Shown: one piece after another, positions 1 through 7,554 of the stretch
Layout of the letters: each line of letters starts with the position of its first letter
Numbering within the stretch: position 1 is the first letter of the stretch
NCBI RefSeq assembly: GCF_029210495.1
Contig: NZ_JARGDK010000004.1
Coordinates: 245,772-309,771 of the forward strand
DNA length: 64,000 nucleotides
Direction: 5' to 3'
Source of the DNA: Pseudothioclava nitratireducens
GTDB lineage: Bacteria; Pseudomonadota; Alphaproteobacteria; Rhodobacterales; Rhodobacteraceae
Notes under the pieces: model-generated
Told to the model about the DNA's origin: nothing
Seen by the model: the letters and a program-made list of their open reading frames with translations, nothing else
Databases searched by the model: none
Made by a program: the position numbers and the translations under genes

Positions 1-493
1 TGAATTCGACAAGATAGAGCGTGTAGTCTTCGATATCGAACTTGCCGGCAGAGACGGGGATATCGCGCGCATTATGCCAATCGGTGACATAGACATCCGC
101 ATCGGGCAGCAGCGATGCCACGGTCGAGCGCAGGAGCGTTGCGTAATGCCCCGACATCGGCGCGACCAGCATGATCCGGCGCGGCATCGGATCGCGGCCC
201 GCGACCTTGAAGTGGATCAGTGCGCCAAAGGGTTTGTCGACCAGCGTCTCGACCTCGACAAGGTGGTCGCGGCCATCTTCACCCGCGATCGAACGGATGC
301 CCCAATCGGGTTTGATCACCATCCGGGCAAAGGAACGCTCGGTCACACGCCCCCATGCGGACATGACCTTGAACATCGGATGCGGCGTGAGCCCCCAGAT
401 CGGATAGGAGGCCATCGCACGCGCAGAGGCACCCATCCATTCGTTCGTGTTCCTGATGGTCTCCATCAGGTCATAGCTCATCATGCCCTTCAT
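1..493 (-). CDS. phaZ: Intracellular PHB depolymerase PhaZ, N-terminal part (cut by window edge)
   Basis: Reading the minus strand from the ATG at 493 gives about 164 residues beginning MKGMMSYDLMETI and running off the left edge. The sequence includes MASYPIWGLTPHPMFK and YVTDWHNARD, typical of the N-terminal half of intracellular polyhydroxyalkanoate depolymerases, which cleave stored PHB to 3-hydroxybutyrate in the cytoplasm. The nucleophile region lies outside the window. An AGGAGAGG ribosome-binding site sits about 7 nt before the ATG. The gene is divergent from the PHA synthase gene, the usual layout of depolymerase and synthase in Rhodobacteraceae. The identification rests on recognised sequence and context. 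Confidence 0.9.
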   Translation of the reverse strand, partial: MKGMMSYDLMETIRNTNEWMGASARAMASYPIWGLTPHPMFKVMSAWGRVTERSFARMVIKPDWGIRSIAGEDGRDHLVEVETLVDKPFGALIHFKVAGRDPMPRRIMLVAPMSGHYATLLRSTVASLLPDADVYVTDWHNARDIPVSAGKFDIEDYTLYLVEF

Positions 494-538
494 GACACGG
501 CCTCTCCTTGGGGTGCTCCCATGAACCTAACAAAAATC

Positions 539-565
539 GCCGCTTTACGCTCCCTTTAAAGCGGC
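539..565. promoter_or_regulatory. Inverted repeat in the phaZ-phaC divergent promoter region
   Basis: Perfect 9-bp arms GCCGCTTTA (539-547) and TAAAGCGGC (557-565) are separated by 9 nt. The right arm abuts CATTAT (565-570), a possible -10 element for phaC. An operator role is inferred. On the minus strand the hairpin is followed by GATTTTTG, so an attenuator before phaZ is also possible. Confidence 0.45.
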
Positions 566-604
566 ATTATGTTTCGTAATTGAGGATAGGGAGGAAATAT
601 CATT

Positions 605-2398
605 ATGACAACTACCGACGAGGGCAAATCTGCTGCATCGCAGCAAATGCAGGAAAATCTCGACAAGATCGAGGCTTTGACGCAACGCCTCGTGGAAGCC
701 ATGTCGCACCGCCGCCCGCACACCCCCGCGCTCGATGCGCCGGGCGCCGATCTCTATCTCAGCGCGAGCGCGGCCTTCATGAAGGAATTGGCGGATCGCC
801 CCTCGAAGATTCTCGAAGCGCAGGTGAATTACTGGGCCGATGCGATCAAGCATTACGTCGAGGCGAGCGAGGCGCTGGCCAAGGGGAAATTCCAGCCGCC
901 CGAGAATACCGGCCCCAAGGATCGCCGCTTCAAGAACCCGCTCTGGGACAGCCACCCCTATTTCAACTTCATCAAGCAGCAATACCTGATCTCGGCCAAG
1001 GCGGTCGAAGACTCGCTGACCAAGCTCGAGGGGCTCGATGAGGTGAACCGGCGCCGGGTCGAGTATTTCACCCGCCAGATCATCGACCTGATGGCACCGA
1101 CGAATTTCCTTGCCACCAACCCCGATGCGCTGGAGCGCGCGATCGAGACCGAGGGCGCGAGTCTCGTGCGCGGGCTTGAAAACCTCGTGCGCGATGTCGA
1201 GGCGAATAACGGCAACCTGCTGATTACCCTGTCCGACAAGGACGCCTTCAAGATCGGTGAGAATATCGGCACCGCAGAAGGATCGGTCGTCTATCGCAAC
1301 CGGATGATGGAGCTGATTCAGTACAAGCCCACCACCGAAACCGTTCACAAGACCCCGCTCATCATCTTCCCGCCCTGGATCAACAAGTTCTACATCCTCG
1401 ATCTCAAGCCCGAGAACTCGCTCATTCGCTGGATCGTCGATCAGGGCTTCACGCTGTTCGTCGTGGCGTGGAAAAACCCCGATGCGAGCTATGCCGATGT
1501 CGGCCTCGATACCTATGTCGAGGAGGGTTATCTGACCGCGATCGAACAGGTGAAGCAGATCACCGGCGAAAAAAAGGTCAACACGGTGGGCTATTGCATT
1601 GCGGGCACCACGCTGAGCCTCACGCTGGCGCTTCTGGAGAAGCGTAAGGACAAGTCGATCAACTCGGCCACGTTCTTCACCACGCTGACCGACTTTTCCG
1701 ATCAGGGCGAGTTTACCGCCTTCCTGCAAGACGATTTCGTCGACGGGATCGAGGCGCAGTGCAAGACGGACGGGATACTCAGCGCCTATTTCATGACGCG
1801 CACCTTCAGTTTCCTGCGCGCCAATGACCTGATCTATCAGCCCGCGATCCGCAGCTACATGCTGGGCGAGGCCCCGCCCGCCTTCGATCTGCTGTTCTGG
1901 AATGGCGACTCGACGAACCTTCCGGGCCGGATGGCGATCGAGTATCTGCGCGGGCTGTGTCAGGCCGACCGCTTCACCAAGGAGGGGTTCGACCTGATGG
2001 GCGAGACGCTGCATATTTCCGATGTGAAAGTGCCGCTGACCGCGATTGCCTGCGAGACCGACCATATCGCGCCGTGGATTGCCTCCTTCAACGGGGTGGC
2101 GCAGATGGGGTCCGCGGACAAGACCTTCATCCTCTCGGAATCGGGCCATATCGCGGGGATCGTGAACCCGCCTTCGAAAAAGAAATACGGCCACTACACG
2201 AGCGAGGCCGAAATCAGCAGCCCCAATGAATGGAAAGCCAAGGCGAGCTATCACGAAGGCAGCTGGTGGCCGCGTTGGGGCGAGTGGCTGGCGTCCAAAT
2301 CGGGCCGCAAGGTCAAGGCGCGCGAACCGGGCGATGCGGATCATCCCGTGCTCGCCCCCGCGCCCGGCACCTATGTCAGCGAAAAGGTGAAGGTCTGA
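605..2398 (+). CDS. phaC: Class I poly(3-hydroxyalkanoate) synthase
   Basis: A 597-residue class I PHA synthase that polymerises (R)-3-hydroxyacyl-CoA into granule polyester. The N-terminal PhaC domain is followed by an alpha/beta hydrolase core. The lipase-like box reads GYCIAGT, with the nucleophile Cys331; many class I enzymes have GYCIGGT. The expected catalytic Asp486 (ETDHIAPW) and His515 (SESGHIAG) are present. Length is normal for the class. The start at 605 follows GGGAGGAA at a good distance. The gene is divergent from phaZ and followed by phaP and phaR. A TGCTGC-N3-GCAGCA palindrome lies inside codons 9-14 and another directly after the stop. Confidence 0.97.
   Translation: MTTTDEGKSAASQQMQENLDKIEALTQRLVEAMSHRRPHTPALDAPGADLYLSASAAFMKELADRPSKILEAQVNYWADAIKHYVEASEALAKGKFQPPENTGPKDRRFKNPLWDSHPYFNFIKQQYLISAKAVEDSLTKLEGLDEVNRRRVEYFTRQIIDLMAPTNFLATNPDALERAIETEGASLVRGLENLVRDVEANNGNLLITLSDKDAFKIGENIGTAEGSVVYRNRMMELIQYKPTTETVHKTPLIIFPPWINKFYILDLKPENSLIRWIVDQGFTLFVVAWKNPDASYADVGLDTYVEEGYLTAIEQVKQITGEKKVNTVGYCIAGTTLSLTLALLEKRKDKSINSATFFTTLTDFSDQGEFTAFLQDDFVDGIEAQCKTDGILSAYFMTRTFSFLRANDLIYQPAIRSYMLGEAPPAFDLLFWNGDSTNLPGRMAIEYLRGLCQADRFTKEGFDLMGETLHISDVKVPLTAIACETDHIAPWIASFNGVAQMGSADKTFILSESGHIAGIVNPPSKKKYGHYTSEAEISSPNEWKAKASYHEGSWWPRWGEWLASKSGRKVKAREPGDADHPVLAPAPGTYVSEKVKV
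631..645. promoter_or_regulatory. Candidate PhaR operator inside the phaC 5' coding region
   Basis: TGCTGC-ATC-GCAGCA is a perfect 6+3+6 palindrome. It contains CTGC-N3-GCAG, which I recall as the reported PhaR recognition pattern in Rhodobacter. It lies 26 nt into the phaC reading frame, so bound protein would act as a roadblock rather than by covering a promoter. Function is inferred. Confidence 0.55.
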
Positions 2399-2402
2399 GA
2401 GT

Positions 2403-2417
2403 TGCTGCGGCGCAGCA
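2403..2417. promoter_or_regulatory. Candidate PhaR operator just after the phaC stop
   Basis: TGCTGC-GGC-GCAGCA has the same arms and 3-nt spacer as the copies at 631-645 and 2523-2537. It begins 5 nt after the phaC stop and precedes the terminator. It may cooperate with the phaP operator about 120 bp downstream, which is an inference. Confidence 0.5.
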
Positions 2418-2431
2418 TTGCTTTTTGAAGA

Positions 2432-2460
2432 GGCGCGGGATTAGTTCCGCGCCTTTATTT
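2432..2460 (+). terminator. Rho-independent terminator of phaC
   Basis: GGCGCGG (2432-2438) pairs with CCGCGCC (2447-2453) around an 8-nt loop, followed by TTTATTT. It separates phaC from the independently promoted phaP. Confidence 0.85.
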
Positions 2461-2516
2461 ATTAATAATCCGAACGTGACACTGCGATGAAATTTTCCGC
2501 ACCGCAGCGAAAACAC

Positions 2517-2545
2517 TTGAAATGCTGCAATGCAGCATGTATATC
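2517..2545 (+). promoter_or_regulatory. phaP promoter with PhaR palindrome filling the spacer
   Basis: A TTGAAA -35 box (2517-2522) and TATATC -10 box (2540-2545) are exactly 17 nt apart. The spacer holds the palindrome ATGCTGCA-A-TGCAGCAT (2522-2538), which includes CTGC-N3-GCAG. A repressor here would block RNA polymerase directly. This fits the known model in which PhaR represses phasin until granules titrate it away. The promoter boxes are inferred from sequence. Confidence 0.65.
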
Positions 2546-2614
2546 TCCTTACGTAAGCGAACGGGCCCCGCATCTCCTCCCATCCATGGGCCCACATGAC
2601 CGGAGCTAAGACCA

Positions 2615-3061
2615 ATGGCTAAGACCCAAGACTTCACCAAGATCATGCAAGACATGATGGCGTCCTTCCCGATGGACACCGCGAAATTCCAGGAAGGCTT
2701 CAAATCGCAAGCCGCACTCGGCGAGAAAATGTCGAAAGTCGCTCTCGACGCCGCTGAGAAATCGACCGAAATCTCGGCCAAATGGGCCAAGGACACCATC
2801 GCGAAAGTCGGCAGCCTGTCGAAAACCAAGGAAGAGCCGGGCGAATACGCCAAGGCCGTGAGCGATTTCGCTTCGGCATCGGCTGAAATGGCTGCTGAGA
2901 ACCTCGCTGCATTCGCAGAAGTTGCGAAAAAAGTGCAGATGGAAACCGTCGAGCTGATGCTGGCCGCCGGCAAGGACTTCTCGGAAGACGCGACCGCTGC
3001 GGTCAAGAAAGCGACCGACGAAGTGACTGCGGCCGCAAAGAAAGCGACCTCCGCTAAGTAA
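2615..3061 (+). CDS. phaP: Phasin, PHB-granule surface protein
   Basis: A 148-residue Ala/Lys/Glu-rich helical protein of the phasin family. Phasins coat intracellular PHB granules and control their size and number. There is no signal peptide or membrane segment, and the alternating Ala- and Lys-rich C-terminal region is typical. It lies between phaC and phaR. The ATG at 2615 is preceded by a modest GGAG. It has its own promoter, whose spacer carries a candidate PhaR operator, and its own strong terminator, consistent with abundant independent expression. Confidence 0.93.
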   Translation: MAKTQDFTKIMQDMMASFPMDTAKFQEGFKSQAALGEKMSKVALDAAEKSTEISAKWAKDTIAKVGSLSKTKEEPGEYAKAVSDFASASAEMAAENLAAFAEVAKKVQMETVELMLAAGKDFSEDATAAVKKATDEVTAAAKKATSAK

Positions 3062-3120
3062 TCGGAACTTGTTTCCTCCCGAACCCGGCCTTCTCCTCCC
3101 TGCCGGGAACGGTTCCTGAA

Positions 3121-3147
3121 GGGCGAGCGACAGCTCGCCCTTTTTTC
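3121..3147 (+). terminator. Rho-independent terminator of phaP
   Basis: GGGCGAGC (3121-3128) and GCTCGCCC (3133-3140) form an 8-bp stem with a GACA loop, extended by flanking AA/TT and followed by six T residues. Confidence 0.92.
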
Positions 3148-3229
3148 CTTTCAAGGTCCCGAAACGGGATGTGCACGGGGCGAGACCACCCTTTCCCCGC
3201 CGGAAGCGCGCGATAAAGTTTGTTGCTTT

Positions 3230-3244
3230 TGCGGCATGGCCGCA
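3230..3244. promoter_or_regulatory. Degenerate PhaR-box palindrome upstream of phaR
   Basis: TGCGGC-ATG-GCCGCA keeps the 6+3+6 geometry of the three TGCTGC-N3-GCAGCA sites, with one compensated change in each arm. It sits 46-60 nt before the phaR start, between a weak TTGTTG (3220-3225) and CATAAA (3243-3248), so it may autoregulate phaR. This is inferred. Confidence 0.45.
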
Positions 3245-3290
3245 TAAAAATCGCTGCACTGCATAAATAATGAGCCCCGGGGAGGTCCGA

Positions 3291-3851
3291 ATGGCCGAGG
3301 ATGCTAAACCGCTGCTGATCAAGCGCTATGCCAGCCGCCGTCTGTATAATACGGAAACGAGCGACTACGTGACGCTTGAGGATATCGCGGCCTTCATCCG
3401 CGAAGGGCGCGAGGTTCAGATCGTCGATCTGAAATCGGGCGATGACCTGACCCGCCAGTACCTGCTGCAAATCATCGCCGAACACGAAAGCCGCGGCGAA
3501 AACGTGCTGCCGGTCGATGTGCTGACCGATCTGGTGCGCAGCTATACGACCTCGGCGCAATCTGTGGTGCCGCAATTCCTCGCAGCGAGCTTCGAGATGC
3601 TGCGCGAGGGGCAATCGCAGATGATGGAAAAGATGTCTTCCTTCCCGAACCCGATGGCTTCCATGCCTGGCTTCGAAGCGCTCCAGCGCCAGCAACAGGC
3701 GTTTCTCGAGTCGATGATGACCGGCTGGAAACCCGGCTCATCGGGTCCAGAGATGGAGACCGAGAGCGCGCCAGCCAAGGACGACAAGGCGGAGTTGGAG
3801 AAGATCAAGAAACAACTGGCCGAGCTTCAGACCAAGCTGTCCAAGCTCTGA
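3291..3851 (+). CDS. phaR: PHB synthesis repressor PhaR
   Basis: A 186-residue protein with the PHB/PHA accumulation regulator DNA-binding domain near the N-terminus (LLIKRYASRRLYNT, then DYVTLEDIAAFI) and a PHB_acc domain around residues 65-110. The tail is charged and coiled-coil-like. PhaR represses phasin and its own gene and is released when it binds nascent PHB. I place the start at the ATG at 3291, because GGGGAGG lies just ahead of it. An upstream in-frame ATG at 3270 has no ribosome-binding site and would put this GGGGAGG inside the gene. A palindrome matching its likely target lies just upstream. Confidence 0.93.
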   Translation: MAEDAKPLLIKRYASRRLYNTETSDYVTLEDIAAFIREGREVQIVDLKSGDDLTRQYLLQIIAEHESRGENVLPVDVLTDLVRSYTTSAQSVVPQFLAASFEMLREGQSQMMEKMSSFPNPMASMPGFEALQRQQQAFLESMMTGWKPGSSGPEMETESAPAKDDKAELEKIKKQLAELQTKLSKL

Positions 3852-3877
3852 CCACCCTGCCCCGGTCATTTCGACAC

Positions 3878-3905
3878 AGGCGCGCCCTTGCGGCGCGTCT
3901 TTTCG
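3878..3905 (+). terminator. Probable terminator of phaR
   Basis: GGCGCGCC and GGCGCGTC flank a 5-nt CTTGC loop and pair with one wobble. They are followed by TTTTCG. Confidence 0.55.
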
Positions 3906-3915
3906 TTCGGGGCCG

Positions 3916-3944
3916 TTGACAGTAGCCCCGCTTGGGCGCAAAAC
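3916..3944 (+). promoter_or_regulatory. Possible thrS promoter
   Basis: A consensus TTGACA (3916-3921) lies 17 nt ahead of a poor -10 candidate CAAAAC (3939-3944), about 60 nt before the thrS start. No T-box or leader peptide is visible. Confidence 0.35.
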
Positions 3945-4005
3945 GCAGGCCTCATAACCCGCAACCGGGCGTTCCGTGGGCGCCAAACCGACGAGGAGGA
4001 CAGCC

Positions 4006-5952
4006 ATGTCCCAGATCTCTCTCACCTTCCCCGATGGCAATTCGCGCGACTACGCGGCTGGCGTGACGCCCGCCGAAGTGGCGGCCTCCATCGCCCCCTC
4101 TCTCGCCAAGAAGGCGATCTCGGCGCAGGTCAATGGTGCGCATTGGGATCTGGCATGGCCGATCACCGAAGACGCGCAGATCGCCATCAATACGATGCAG
4201 GACGATGGGCCGGCGCTCGAACTGATCCGCCACGACCTCGCCCATATCATGGCCCGCGCCGTGCAGGAGATCTGGCCGGACGTGAAGGTCACCATCGGCC
4301 CGGTCCGCGATCACGGCTGGTTCTACGACTTCGACCGTGCAGAGCCGTTTACCCCCGAGGACCTCGGCACCATCGAGAAGAAAATGCGCGAGATCATCAA
4401 CGCGCGCGATGCCGTCAAGACCGAGGTCTGGAGCCGCAAACACGCGATCGACCACTATCTGGCGACGAACGAGCCCTACAAGGTCGAGCTGATCAACCGC
4501 ATCCCGCCCGGCGAAGACATCCGCATGTATTGGCATGGCAACTGGCAGGACCTCTGCCGCGGCCCGCACCTGCAGCATACCGGGCAGGTCCCGGCGGATG
4601 CGTTCAAGCTCACCCATGTCGCGGGCGCCTACTGGCTGGGCGACGCGACCCGCCCGATGCTGCAACGCATCTACGGCGTGGCCTTCAAATCCAAGAAGGA
4701 CCTCGCCGCGCATATGACCATGCTCGAAGAGGCCGCCAAGCGCGACCACCGGAAACTCGGCCGTGAGATGGACCTGTTCCACATGCAGGAAGAGGCCCCC
4801 GGTCAGGTCTTCTGGCACCCGAATGGCTGGCGCATCTACACCACGCTGCAAGACTACATGCGCCGCCAGCAGGACCGCGACGGCTATGTCGAGGTGAACA
4901 CACCGCAGGTGGTGAATCGCAAGCTGTGGGAGGCCTCGGGTCACTGGGAGAACTACCAGGAGAACATGTTCATCGTCGAAGTCGACGAGGATCATGCCCG
5001 CGAGAAAACCGTCAACGCGCTGAAACCGATGAACTGCCCCTGCCACGTGCAGGTGTTCAACGTGGGTCTCAAATCCTACCGCGACCTGCCGCTGCGCATG
5101 GCCGAGTTCGGCTCGTGCAACCGCTACGAGCCATCGGGCGCGCTCCATGGCATCATGCGCGTGCGCGGCTTCACCCAGGATGACGCCCACATCTTCTGCA
5201 CCGACGAGCAGATCGAGTCCGAGACCAAAAAATTCATCGAGTTTCTTGCGATGATCTACGCCGATCTGGGCTTCGAGAACTGGACCATCAAGCTCTCGAC
5301 CCGGCCCGAGAAACGGATCGGTTCTGACGAAAGCTGGGACCGTGTCGAGAAGGCGCTTGGCGATGCGTGCAACGCCGCAGGCTACGAGTACGAGATCCAG
5401 GAAGGCGAAGGTGCCTTCTACGGACCAAAGCTGGAATTCACGCTGACCGACGCGATCGGGCGTGAATGGCAATGCGGCACGCTTCAGGTGGACCCGAACC
5501 TGCCCGAGCGGCTGGATGCGACCTATATCGGACAAGACGGCGCCAAACACCGCCCCGTCATGCTGCACCGGGCGGTGCTGGGCTCGTTCGAACGCTTCAT
5601 CGGTATCCTGATCGAGAGCCATGCGGGCAAGCTGCCGTTCTGGCTTGCGCCCCGGCAGGTGGTCGTGGCCTCCATCGTGTCGGATGCGGACGCGTATGTG
5701 CTTGAAGCGACCGAGGCGCTCCGTGCCGCTGGCATCCGTGCTGAAGCCGATACCCGCAACGAGAAGATCAATTACAAGGTGCGCGAGCACAGCCTCGGCA
5801 AGGTTCCGGTCATCCTCGCCATCGGGATGAAAGAGGTCGAGGAGCGCACGGTTTCCGTCCGTCGTCTGGGCGAGAACCGCACCGAGACCGTCTCGCTCGA
5901 TGCGCTGATCGCGACTTTGAAAGACGAGGCCACCCCGCCCGATCTGCGTTAA
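4006..5952 (+). CDS. thrS: Threonyl-tRNA synthetase
   Basis: A 648-residue ThrS that charges tRNA-Thr in the cytoplasm. An N-terminal TGS domain precedes the editing domain, where [11 protein letters not shown] carries the HxxxH zinc motif. The class II catalytic core contains [12 protein letters not shown] with the zinc-binding Cys, [16 protein letters not shown], and [11 protein letters not shown] as motif 3. The C-terminal anticodon-binding domain is complete. I choose the ATG at 4006 because GAGGAGG precedes it. An upstream in-frame GTG at 3976 would place that Shine-Dalgarno inside the gene. The gene stands alone and is not part of the pha unit. Confidence 0.97.
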   Translation: MSQISLTFPDGNSRDYAAGVTPAEVAASIAPSLAKKAISAQVNGAHWDLAWPITEDAQIAINTMQDDGPALELIRHDLAHIMARAVQEIWPDVKVTIGPVRDHGWFYDFDRAEPFTPEDLGTIEKKMREIINARDAVKTEVWSRKHAIDHYLATNEPYKVELINRIPPGEDIRMYWHGNWQDLCRGPHLQHTGQVPADAFKLTHVAGAYWLGDATRPMLQRIYGVAFKSKKDLAAHMTMLEEAAKRDHRKLGREMDLFHMQEEAPGQVFWHPNGWRIYTTLQDYMRRQQDRDGYVEVNTPQVVNRKLWEASGHWENYQENMFIVEVDEDHAREKTVNALKPMNCPCHVQVFNVGLKSYRDLPLRMAEFGSCNRYEPSGALHGIMRVRGFTQDDAHIFCTDEQIESETKKFIEFLAMIYADLGFENWTIKLSTRPEKRIGSDESWDRVEKALGDACNAAGYEYEIQEGEGAFYGPKLEFTLTDAIGREWQCGTLQVDPNLPERLDATYIGQDGAKHRPVMLHRAVLGSFERFIGILIESHAGKLPFWLAPRQVVVASIVSDADAYVLEATEALRAAGIRAEADTRNEKINYKVREHSLGKVPVILAIGMKEVEERTVSVRRLGENRTETVSLDALIATLKDEATPPDLR

Positions 5953-6070
5953 CCCCGCCGGATTCGGGATGGTTTGATCAAACAAAAGGCGCCCAGAGCT
6001 GACCCAAAGTCAGTTTTGGGCGGATTTCCGCTTTGTGCTCATGGCCTTAGACGCGTCATCAGAATTTCAA

Positions 6071-6099
6071 TTGCATTTTGGCTAGGCTCGGGCATCCTA
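6071..6099 (+). promoter_or_regulatory. Possible promoter and long leader of the cold-shock gene
   Basis: TTGCAT (6071-6076) and ATCCTA (6094-6099) are 17 nt apart and would give a leader of about 110 nt before the csp start. A long leader is common for temperature-responsive csp mRNAs. The boxes are weak. Confidence 0.3.
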
Positions 6100-6217
6100 A
6101 AGTTGCGTGACCGCAGACTTTCTACCGCCTCCCTTCATGGGGCAGCCGGACGACCTGAAAGATTTGGCTGCACGGCCCGTTGGCAATGACGCCCGGGATT
6201 TTATGAAGGAGAACGGT

Positions 6218-6424
6218 ATGGCCACTGGCACCGTAAAATGGTTCAACACCACCAAAGGTTATGGCTTCATCGCGCCCGATGATGGCGGCAAGGACGTGTT
6301 CGTCCATATTTCCGCGGTGGAGCGCGCAGGCCTGCAAGGCCTCAACGACAACCAGAAGATCAGCTACGAGCTGCAAGCCGGGCGCGACGGGCGTTCATCG
6401 GCCTCGGACCTCAAGCTGCTCTGA
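6218..6424 (+). CDS. Cold-shock domain protein (CspA family)
   Basis: A 68-residue single cold-shock domain. The RNP1-like motif is GYGFIAPDD, with DVFVHISAV as RNP2. Such proteins bind single-stranded RNA and DNA and melt mRNA structure. It opens with ATGTVKWFNTTKGYGFI, close to the family consensus. The ATG at 6218 has AAGGAG about 7 nt upstream. In-frame ATGs further upstream lack this signal. It is monocistronic, with a strong terminator. Whether it is cold-inducible cannot be read from sequence. Confidence 0.95.
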   Translation: MATGTVKWFNTTKGYGFIAPDDGGKDVFVHISAVERAGLQGLNDNQKISYELQAGRDGRSSASDLKLL

Positions 6425-6442
6425 GAGAATGACCTTAGCGAA

Positions 6443-6482
6443 ACGGCCCGCGTGAGATCGCTCATGCGGGCCGTTTTCTTTT
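6443..6482 (+). terminator. Terminator of the cold-shock gene
   Basis: A 14-bp stem with one wobble (ACGGCCCGC-GTGAG with CTCAT-GCGGGCCGT) and an ATCG loop is followed by TTTCTTTT. Confidence 0.9.
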
Positions 6483-6553
6483 AGACCCGCCGTTCGGGCG
6501 GTTGGGGCGTGCGGACGCTCTGTAAAGAGTATTTCCAGTCTGACGAAAGCGGA

Positions 6554-6877
6554 TCAGAGCCAGACAGCTTGCGCATCCGCTTTCCAGCCGAGGGTCAGCC
6601 TGTCACCCTCCTCGATCACCGGGCGTTTCATCAGTGTGGGATGGGTGGCGATCAGCGCGGCGGTCGGCTGGGTGCGCTCCGCATCGGAAAGCCCGCGCCA
6701 TGCGGTCGAAGATTTGTTCACAAGTTTGTCGCCAAAAGCTGCCTCGAAGCGCGCGATCTGCGCGGGCGTGAGGGGTGTTTCGCGCACGTCATGGAATTCG
6801 GGGGCTTTACCCGCCGCTTCAAGGGCCTTGCGCGCCTTGCGCACCGTGTCACAGGTCGGAATGCCGTAAACGATCAT
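6554..6877 (-). CDS. ArsC/Spx-fold protein, YffB-like
   Basis: A 107-residue thioredoxin-fold protein of the ArsC/Spx superfamily. It starts [19 protein letters not shown], with one Cys in the TCDT position typical of YffB-type proteins rather than the CxxC of Spx. YffB proteins are thought to be glutathione-dependent thiol reductases; true arsenate reductase activity is unlikely to be its role here. The start overlaps the lolD stop by four bases (ATGA at 6874-6877), so it is co-translated as the last gene of the lolC-lolD unit. Its link to lipoprotein export is unclear and may only be shared transcription. Confidence 0.8.
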   Translation of the reverse strand: MIVYGIPTCDTVRKARKALEAAGKAPEFHDVRETPLTPAQIARFEAAFGDKLVNKSSTAWRGLSDAERTQPTAALIATHPTLMKRPVIEEGDRLTLGWKADAQAVWL

Positions 6878-7554
6878 GCGTCCTCCAGTCGACCGCCGTC
6901 GAGACGCAGGATGCGATCCATCCGGGCGGCCAGTTCCATGTTATGGGTGGCGATCAGAGCAGACAAACCGGTGTCGCGCACCAGCTCCATCAGCGCGCCG
7001 AACACCGTGTCCGAGGTGGCCGGATCGAGATTCCCGGTCGGCTCGTCAGCCAGCAAGAGTTTCGGCCCGTTCGCCAGCGCGCGGCAAAAGGCAACGCGCT
7101 GCTGTTCCCCGCCCGAAAGCGCCGAGGGGCGGTGATCGGCCCGCGCCGCCAAACCCACACGCTCGAGCAAATGCTTCGCCCGCACCTCCGCCGCCTTGCG
7201 GGGCGTGCCATTGGCAAGCTGCGGCAAGGTGATGTTCTCAAGTGCCGTGAATTCGGGGAGCAGGTGGTGGAACTGATACACAAAGCCCAGATCGGCGCGG
7301 CGCGCTGCGGTGCGGCGGCGGTCGCTTGCCCCCGAGAGGTCTTGCCCGCCCAGCACAACGCGCCCGGAATCGGGCGTGTCGAGCAGCCCCGCGATATGCA
7401 GGAGCGTCGATTTTCCAGCCCCCGAGGGCGCGACAAGCGCGACGACCTCGCCGCGGGGAATCGTCAAATTCGCACCTTTCAGGACCGCAATCTCGTTTGG
7501 CTTGCCTCGGTTATAGCACTTTTCGATCATTTCGAGGGTCAGCACATCACTCAT
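6874..7554 (-). CDS. lolD: Lipoprotein-release ABC transporter ATPase LolD
   Basis: A 226-residue ABC ATPase that powers release of outer-membrane lipoproteins from the inner membrane to LolA. Walker A is APSGAGKST, the signature is LSGGEQQRV, and Walker B is LLLADEPTG followed by the H-loop region ATHNMELA. The MacB/LolD subfamily is indicated by length and by the adjacent permease. Its start overlaps the 3' end of lolC by 8 bp and its stop overlaps the next gene, so the three genes form a tight operon. Confidence 0.94.
   Translation of the reverse strand: MSDVLTLEMIEKCYNRGKPNEIAVLKGANLTIPRGEVVALVAPSGAGKSTLLHIAGLLDTPDSGRVVLGGQDLSGASDRRRTAARRADLGFVYQFHHLLPEFTALENITLPQLANGTPRKAAEVRAKHLLERVGLAARADHRPSALSGGEQQRVAFCRALANGPKLLLADEPTGNLDPATSDTVFGALMELVRDTGLSALIATHNMELAARMDRILRLDGGRLEDA

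Noticed and set aside
545..2344. A 599-codon open frame antisense to phaC
   Set aside because: It is the codon-bias shadow of phaC: Arg/Asp/His-rich with no domain, and phaC has all catalytic motifs and a ribosome-binding site.
3906..4005. T-box or leader-peptide attenuation before thrS
   Set aside because: No T-box sequence, no Thr-rich short ORF and no terminator hairpin in the short leader.
5972..5983. GTTTGATCAAAC palindrome after thrS as an FNR box
   Set aside because: FNR boxes need a 4-nt spacer between half-sites; here there is none, and it lies downstream of thrS and far from the csp start.
6554..6877. True arsenate reductase
   Set aside because: No ars genes nearby and the TCDT site fits YffB-like proteins; placed in the lolCD operon.
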